The notes beneath the pieces are model-generated. The model saw nothing but the letters and a program-made list of their open reading frames with translations. It searched no databases and had not been told where the DNA came from. Shown here in pieces: positions 59,882-64,000 of a stretch of DNA of 64,000 bases. Origin of the DNA: Paraburkholderia panacisoli. GTDB taxonomy: Bacteria; Pseudomonadota; Gammaproteobacteria; Burkholderiales; Burkholderiaceae. How positions within the stretch are numbered: the first letter of the stretch is position 1; each line of letters begins with the position of its first letter. The stretch is from the NCBI RefSeq assembly GCF_008369935.1, contig NZ_VTUZ01000015.1:124001-188000 (forward strand). Reading direction: 5' to 3'. Made by a program: the position numbers and the translations under genes.

Positions 59882-61309
59882 CTACTCGGACCGTCCGTAC
59901 CTGTCTTCAAATCGCACAATGTCGTCCTCTCCGAGATAACTGCCGGACTGTACTTCGATCATTTCAAGAGGCACTTTGCCGGGATTTTCAAGCCGATGCT
60001 TTGCACCGAGCGGAATATAGGTGGACTGGTTTTCGCCGATAAGAAATGTTTCATCTTCGCGTGTCACTCTGGCCGTACCGCGTACAACAATCCAGTGCTC
60101 GGCGCGATGATGATGCATCTGCATCGAGAGTGCGGCACCGGGCTTGACGGAGATACGCTTCACCTGGAACCGCTCGCCCGCGTCGACTCCTTCATACCAG
60201 CCCCAAGGGCGAAGCACCCGGGTGTGAAATTCATGCTCGCTACGGCCGGCCTGCTTCAGATGCTCGACGACCTTCTTCACTTCCTGAGCGCAATGCTTGT
60301 GAGTCACCAGAACCGCATCCGCTGTTTCCACGACAATCACGTCTTTGAGTCCGATGACCGCCACCATCCGTGATTCAGCTCGTACCAGACTATTCGCAAC
60401 GTCATCTAGCCAGACGTCGCCGCGCAATAGGTTGCCTTGAGCGTCCTTCTCTCCGATCTCCCACAGCGCCGACCACGCGCCAATATCGCTCCAGCCGATG
60501 TTGGCCGGCACCACCGCTGCCCGCGTGGTGCGCTCCATCACCGCATAGTCGATGGAATCAGATGGACACGCCGCAAATGCTTCGTCGTCCAGGCGACAGA
60601 AGTCCAAATCCTGATGCCGAGTGGCCAGCGCCTTTTCACAGGCGGACAGAATTTCAGGGCAAAATTTCCCCAGTTCCTCCAGATACTGCCGGCAAGAAAA
60701 GAGAAACATACCGCTATTCCAGGAATAGCCGCTAGCTGCCAGGAACTCCTCAGCTTTTTCACGGCTGGGCTTTTCCACAAAACGTGTAATCCGGCAAGCG
60801 CCCATGCCCTGCAGCGATTCACCTTGCTGGATATAGCCGTAACCCGTTTCCGGCGCCGTCGGGACAATACCGAAGCTGACTAGCCATCCCTCCCGCACGG
60901 CCTGCAAACCTTCCGAAACGGCTTGATGAAACGCCACCACATCGTTGATCAGATGGTCGGCAGGCAACAGAAGGATCACGGCGTCGGCATCCTGCCGCAG
61001 CATGTGCAGCGCAGCCACAGCCGCCGCTGGCGCGGTATTGCGCCCCACCGGTTCGAGCATGATGGCAAGAGGGGAGATCTCGATCTGGCGCATCTGCTCA
61101 GCAATCACGAATCGATGATCCTGGTGGCAGATGATCAATGGATCGCTGACCGATTCCATGCCCGAAAGACGTTGCACTGTTTCCTGCAACATAGAGTAAT
61201 CGGACCGGAAAGGCAGCAGCTGCTTTGGCAGCGACGCACGCGATAGCGGCCACAGACGGGTACCGGAGCCACCGGAAAGTATCACGGGGTAAATCAATGT
61301 CTTCGGCAT
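59882..61309 (-). CDS. manC: Mannose-1-phosphate guanylyltransferase/mannose-6-phosphate isomerase
   Basis: This is the only intact manC of three in the window. The 475-residue bifunctional protein has the nucleotidyltransferase N-terminus (VILSGGSGTRLWPLSRASL; FVEKPSREKAEEF; WNSGMFLF) and the cupin isomerase C-terminus (RPWGWYEGVDAGERFQV, MHHHRAEHWIVV, NQSTYIPLGAKHRLENP). It makes GDP-mannose from mannose-6-phosphate-derived substrate in the cytoplasm. It lies 41 bases after wecC in the same operon. Confidence 0.94.
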   Translation of the reverse strand: MPKTLIYPVILSGGSGTRLWPLSRASLPKQLLPFRSDYSMLQETVQRLSGMESVSDPLIICHQDHRFVIAEQMRQIEISPLAIMLEPVGRNTAPAAAVAALHMLRQDADAVILLLPADHLINDVVAFHQAVSEGLQAVREGWLVSFGIVPTAPETGYGYIQQGESLQGMGACRITRFVEKPSREKAEEFLAASGYSWNSGMFLFSCRQYLEELGKFCPEILSACEKALATRHQDLDFCRLDDEAFAACPSDSIDYAVMERTTRAAVVPANIGWSDIGAWSALWEIGEKDAQGNLLRGDVWLDDVANSLVRAESRMVAVIGLKDVIVVETADAVLVTHKHCAQEVKKVVEHLKQAGRSEHEFHTRVLRPWGWYEGVDAGERFQVKRISVKPGAALSMQMHHHRAEHWIVVRGTARVTREDETFLIGENQSTYIPLGAKHRLENPGKVPLEMIEVQSGSYLGEDDIVRFEDRYGRSE

Positions 61310-61350
61310 TTAGGATACCTGTGAATCGGGAACTCGATTGCTCGGGTCCA

Positions 61351-62619
61351 TCATGCGGTTGCTTTCCAGATACCACGCGTGTCGATTAGCACTTGAATGC
61401 TGTTGAGTTCGGGCTTCGCACGTCTAAATTCATCATGATCGACCAGCACAATAAGGATGTTTGCACGCGCGAGTGCCACATCCTGAGTGACCAGAACCGC
61501 TTCTGCTCTCAGTAGCCCCTTGGGCAAGACCTGAAGGTTGGGCTCAACCACCATGACCTTCTGACCATGGCGGGCCGCTAAGGTTTGAGCAATAGCAAGC
61601 GCCGGACTCTCACGCAGGTCATCGATATTTGCCTTGTAGGTGATGCCGAAACAAGCAATGCGAATATCGTTGACGTCCACGCCCGAATTGGTGAGTTCCG
61701 AAATGGCTTGCTCTACCTTTTGTGCCACCCAGTCCGGCTTGGCATCATTGACTTTGCGTGCCGCCCGGATCAGTGTGGCCTCTGCAGGCGCACCATCGAC
61801 AATGAACCAGGGATCGACGGCGATGCAGTGCCCGCCCACCCCACAACCTGGTTGCAGAATCTTGACGCGAGGATGCCGATTTGCCAGCGTTATCAATTCC
61901 CAAACATCGATTCCCTGCTTGTCGCAGATGATCGAGAGTTCATTGGCAAACGCAATGTTGACGTCACGAAAACTATTTTCCGTGAGCTTGCACATTTCAG
62001 CTGTGCGGACGCTCGTGACAATACACTCCCCTTGCACGAACAGGCGATAAAGCTTGACGGCTGCTTCTGAGCACCTGGGCGTCATTCCGCCAACCACGCG
62101 ATCATTAACAACCAGTTCATGCACGATACGACCCGGGAGAACGCGTTCCGGACAGTGAGCAATGCGTATATCGGATTCATCGCCTGCCTGCTGAGGAAAG
62201 CTGAGATCGGGTCGAGCCTCGGCTAACCACGTCGCCAACTGCTCGGTGGTGCCGACAGGAACAGTGGATTCGAGAATGACCAGATTGCCCTTTCTCAATA
62301 CAGGCGCAATCGACTTCGCCGCGGCCTCGATGCAGCTCACATCCGGCTTCTGCTCCGCCGTCAACGGCGTCGGCACCGCGATGACGAACGCGTCGGCGTG
62401 TTCGGCATGCATCGTCGCCCGCAAATGACCAGCACCCACCACCGCCTGCACCAGAATGTCCAGTTCAGGTTCGACGATATGAATATTCCCCCGATTGATG
62501 GTGTCTACAACGTGCGGTGAAACGTCGAGGCCAATCACCTGCAATTTGCGTGACGCAAAAAGGGTGGCTGTGGGTAAGCCTATATACCCGAGACCAACAA
62601 TCGAAATCGTATTCAACAT
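61351..62619 (-). CDS. wecC: UDP-N-acetyl-D-mannosamine dehydrogenase
   Basis: The 422-residue protein has ISIVGLGYIGLPTATLFA (NAD loop), PTPLTAEQKPD, ESTVPVGTTEQL, CPERVLPGR, LTENSFRDVNIAFANEL and the catalytic Cys in GCGVGGHCIAVDPWF. It oxidises UDP-ManNAc to UDP-ManNAcA. Its usual partner wecB has been lost here except for a 3' remnant overlapping its start; an intact wecB sits at 25261-26406. Confidence 0.93.
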   Translation of the reverse strand: MLNTISIVGLGYIGLPTATLFASRKLQVIGLDVSPHVVDTINRGNIHIVEPELDILVQAVVGAGHLRATMHAEHADAFVIAVPTPLTAEQKPDVSCIEAAAKSIAPVLRKGNLVILESTVPVGTTEQLATWLAEARPDLSFPQQAGDESDIRIAHCPERVLPGRIVHELVVNDRVVGGMTPRCSEAAVKLYRLFVQGECIVTSVRTAEMCKLTENSFRDVNIAFANELSIICDKQGIDVWELITLANRHPRVKILQPGCGVGGHCIAVDPWFIVDGAPAEATLIRAARKVNDAKPDWVAQKVEQAISELTNSGVDVNDIRIACFGITYKANIDDLRESPALAIAQTLAARHGQKVMVVEPNLQVLPKGLLRAEAVLVTQDVALARANILIVLVDHDEFRRAKPELNSIQVLIDTRGIWKATA

Positions 62620-62690
62620 GTACTCACTAGAATGTTGCGTATGCGCTGCGCCGCTTTACCGTCACCATAAAAGCTTTCCGCCCGTACCAC
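62616..62690 (-). pseudogene. wecB 3' remnant
   Basis: The minus strand reads VVRAESFYGDGKAAQRIRNI then LVSTC and a TGA that overlaps the wecC start codon. YGDGKAAQRI is the C-terminal signature of non-hydrolysing UDP-GlcNAc 2-epimerases. Upstream of about 62690 the similarity disappears. Only about 25 codons remain. Confidence 0.75.
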
Positions 62691-62825
62691 CGTTATATGC
62701 GAAACCGGCCTGCAGAAAAGGCTCGTCGCGTTCGTGACGATCGGTACCCCTCGGTGCCCGGCATATTTTCGTGATGGCCTGCGGTCGTGCTCTAACGGTA
62801 ATCACCGTTCTCGTTATTTTGGATC

Positions 62826-64000
62826 TCAATCCACGTGATCGAGAATGATACTTTCCAGCAATTTCACCGCGCCGATCATTGCAAGAGCGATAACCAGAGT
62901 TACGAATGCGTTATAGAGGCGCCTCGGTTCCATTGGGTAGCTCGGGGTACTCGGGGATTGCAGGGTTGACACCATCTTGAGGGTGCGCGCCGCATCCATC
63001 CGGCCTTGCTGCAAGGCCGACAATGCCGTCCTGTACAAATCCTTAGCGAAATCGACCTGCATTTGCAGGCGCTGGAACTCTTCGATGGTGTAGTTAAGCG
63101 TCTTGCTGGTCGGTGAAGCCAATTCTGCACGTCTTTGGACAATCTGCTGCCGAAGCGCATTGAGATTCTGCTTGAGCATCACAACGGTCGGCTGATTCGG
63201 ACTCAAATTGGGCGGCAAAGAAGCGAGCTGAGTCTCGATGTCAGTTTTTTGCCCCTCAAGTCTATCGATAAGCGCGTTCAGACCTGAGGCCGTCGTTTGT
63301 GGAGCCGCCAAACCCTTCTGGTTCTGAAAGTTGATCAGTTTGCCAGTTGCATCAAGTAAGAGATCATGCGCAAGCGTGACTTGCTTCGATAAGAAATCCA
63401 CTTGCGACTGCGCCAACTCATGACCGATCTCATTCATATGCGCTTCGCCCAATTCGACCATCAGCTTGACGATCTGTTGCGCGGTTTTAGGATCGTAGGC
63501 CTGCGCCTGAATACGTATAACGCCGCTGTAGTCGTCGTAAGTGACGTCAATGCGATCGAGCCAATACTGATAGAACCATTCGGTCGGCGCATTCTTGAAC
63601 CACATACGCGAAACAGGATCGCGGCGTGAGTTGCTGTAGTGCGCACGCAGACCGAGCGTGGCATCGAGCTTCTCGAGCATGTCCTCTGAAAGAAGATACT
63701 CACGCAGCAACAGCTGATCGGCACTGCTGACGTTGCCGACGGCCGCGGTGATCCCGGGTATGGTAATACTCGAACCGTCAACTTGGTCCGTCCTCTGAAT
63801 AATCACCGTGGCTTGAGAAACATAGCGGTCGGAGGCCACCAGTAGCCAGTACGGTACCGACAGGATGGTGAAGATTATGATCAGCCGTATGGTGAGCTGA
63901 AATACCCGGATCGAGAACAACGCGTTTTTCGCTTTCTCATACGCCCCGGTCAATCCACCACCCGAGCGTAAATTTTCGACTGCTACCAATGATTCTTTCA
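62826..64000 (-). CDS. Capsule polysaccharide export inner-membrane protein (KpsE/CtrB/BexC type), start just outside window
   Basis: The visible 391 codons include an N-terminal membrane helix (LIIIFTILSVPYWLLV), a long periplasmic domain with coiled-coil helices (about 200-340), a PCP-type SPSTPSYPMEPRR motif before a second membrane helix (YNAFVTLVIALAMIGAVKLLES). This is the polysaccharide co-polymerase layout of KpsE/CtrB, which links the ABC exporter to the outer-membrane channel. The frame is open to the edge: the last bases read TG AAA GAA TCA TTG on the minus strand, so the true ATG (MKESLVAVEN) probably begins at 64001. Confidence 0.9.
   Translation of the reverse strand, partial: KESLVAVENLRSGGGLTGAYEKAKNALFSIRVFQLTIRLIIIFTILSVPYWLLVASDRYVSQATVIIQRTDQVDGSSITIPGITAAVGNVSSADQLLLREYLLSEDMLEKLDATLGLRAHYSNSRRDPVSRMWFKNAPTEWFYQYWLDRIDVTYDDYSGVIRIQAQAYDPKTAQQIVKLMVELGEAHMNEIGHELAQSQVDFLSKQVTLAHDLLLDATGKLINFQNQKGLAAPQTTASGLNALIDRLEGQKTDIETQLASLPPNLSPNQPTVVMLKQNLNALRQQIVQRRAELASPTSKTLNYTIEEFQRLQMQVDFAKDLYRTALSALQQGRMDAARTLKMVSTLQSPSTPSYPMEPRRLYNAFVTLVIALAMIGAVKLLESIILDHVD

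Overview
The window is high-GC chromosomal DNA that reads as Burkholderiaceae, most likely Paraburkholderia, Caballeronia or Burkholderia. The evidence is the codon use, the Burkholderia-type phospholipase C/acid phosphatase and WXXGXW-repeat proteins, and a gene order that matches, as I recall it, the wcbP-wcbQ-wcbR-wcbS-wcbT end of the Burkholderia pseudomallei capsule I cluster. It is best described as an accessory surface-polysaccharide region, built from duplicated and partly broken modules, with ordinary genes at its left edge.

Left part (0-16 kb): a DUF1800/DUF1501 pair; an ECF sigma factor operon with its membrane and periplasmic partners; two small envelope proteins; a phospholipase C/acid phosphatase-like enzyme; a di-haem cytochrome c peroxidase; a HAD phosphatase; and an AhpD-like protein. 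This part is scarred. A 506-bp segment covering the 3' end of the peroxidase gene is duplicated around a 2.4-kb insert holding an outer-membrane protein gene and an IS5-family remnant. An IS200/IS605 element (tnpA plus tnpB) appears to have landed in the fifth codon of a small double-glycine-leader peptide gene.

Middle left (14.6-28.4 kb): two partial copies of one module, wcbT - GNAT - (wecB) - manC, flank a small genomic island with a tyrosine integrase and unrecognised cargo. The left copy has a frameshifted manC and a broken wcbT. The right copy has intact wcbT, GNAT and wecB, but only a 3' shred of manC beside a serine-recombinase shred.

Capsule-lipid module (25.3-39.3 kb, minus strand, one tightly overlapping operon): short-chain reductase - LtaS/sulfatase-type transferase - 2540-residue single-module highly reducing polyketide synthase without thioesterase - LpxC paralogue - alpha-oxoamine synthase - GNAT - wecB. 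Together these enzymes could make an alkyl chain, release it by condensation with an amino acid, reduce the resulting amino-ketone, acylate or deacylate the amine, and attach a phospho-headgroup. That would give a sphingoid-like lipid, possibly a capsule anchor. This is the most interesting system in the window.

Middle right (39.9-49.3 kb): a glycosyltransferase shred, a prophage lysis remnant and a GNAT shred, then a minus-strand seven-gene polysaccharide operon (ugd, two GT4/MurG-like and one CgeB-like glycosyltransferases, a NodB-like deacetylase, a hypothetical gene and a membrane GT2).

Right part (50.1-64 kb): a plus-strand heparinase/alginate-lyase-type enzyme. Facing it is a minus-strand operon of capsule export protein (kpsE/ctrB type), a wecB remnant, wecC, manC, a 732-residue coiled-coil protein with 35-residue tandem repeats, a methyltransferase, two large glycosyltransferases and a second methyltransferase. 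Part of this operon is visibly AT-richer than the rest. No rRNA, tRNA or CRISPR array was seen.
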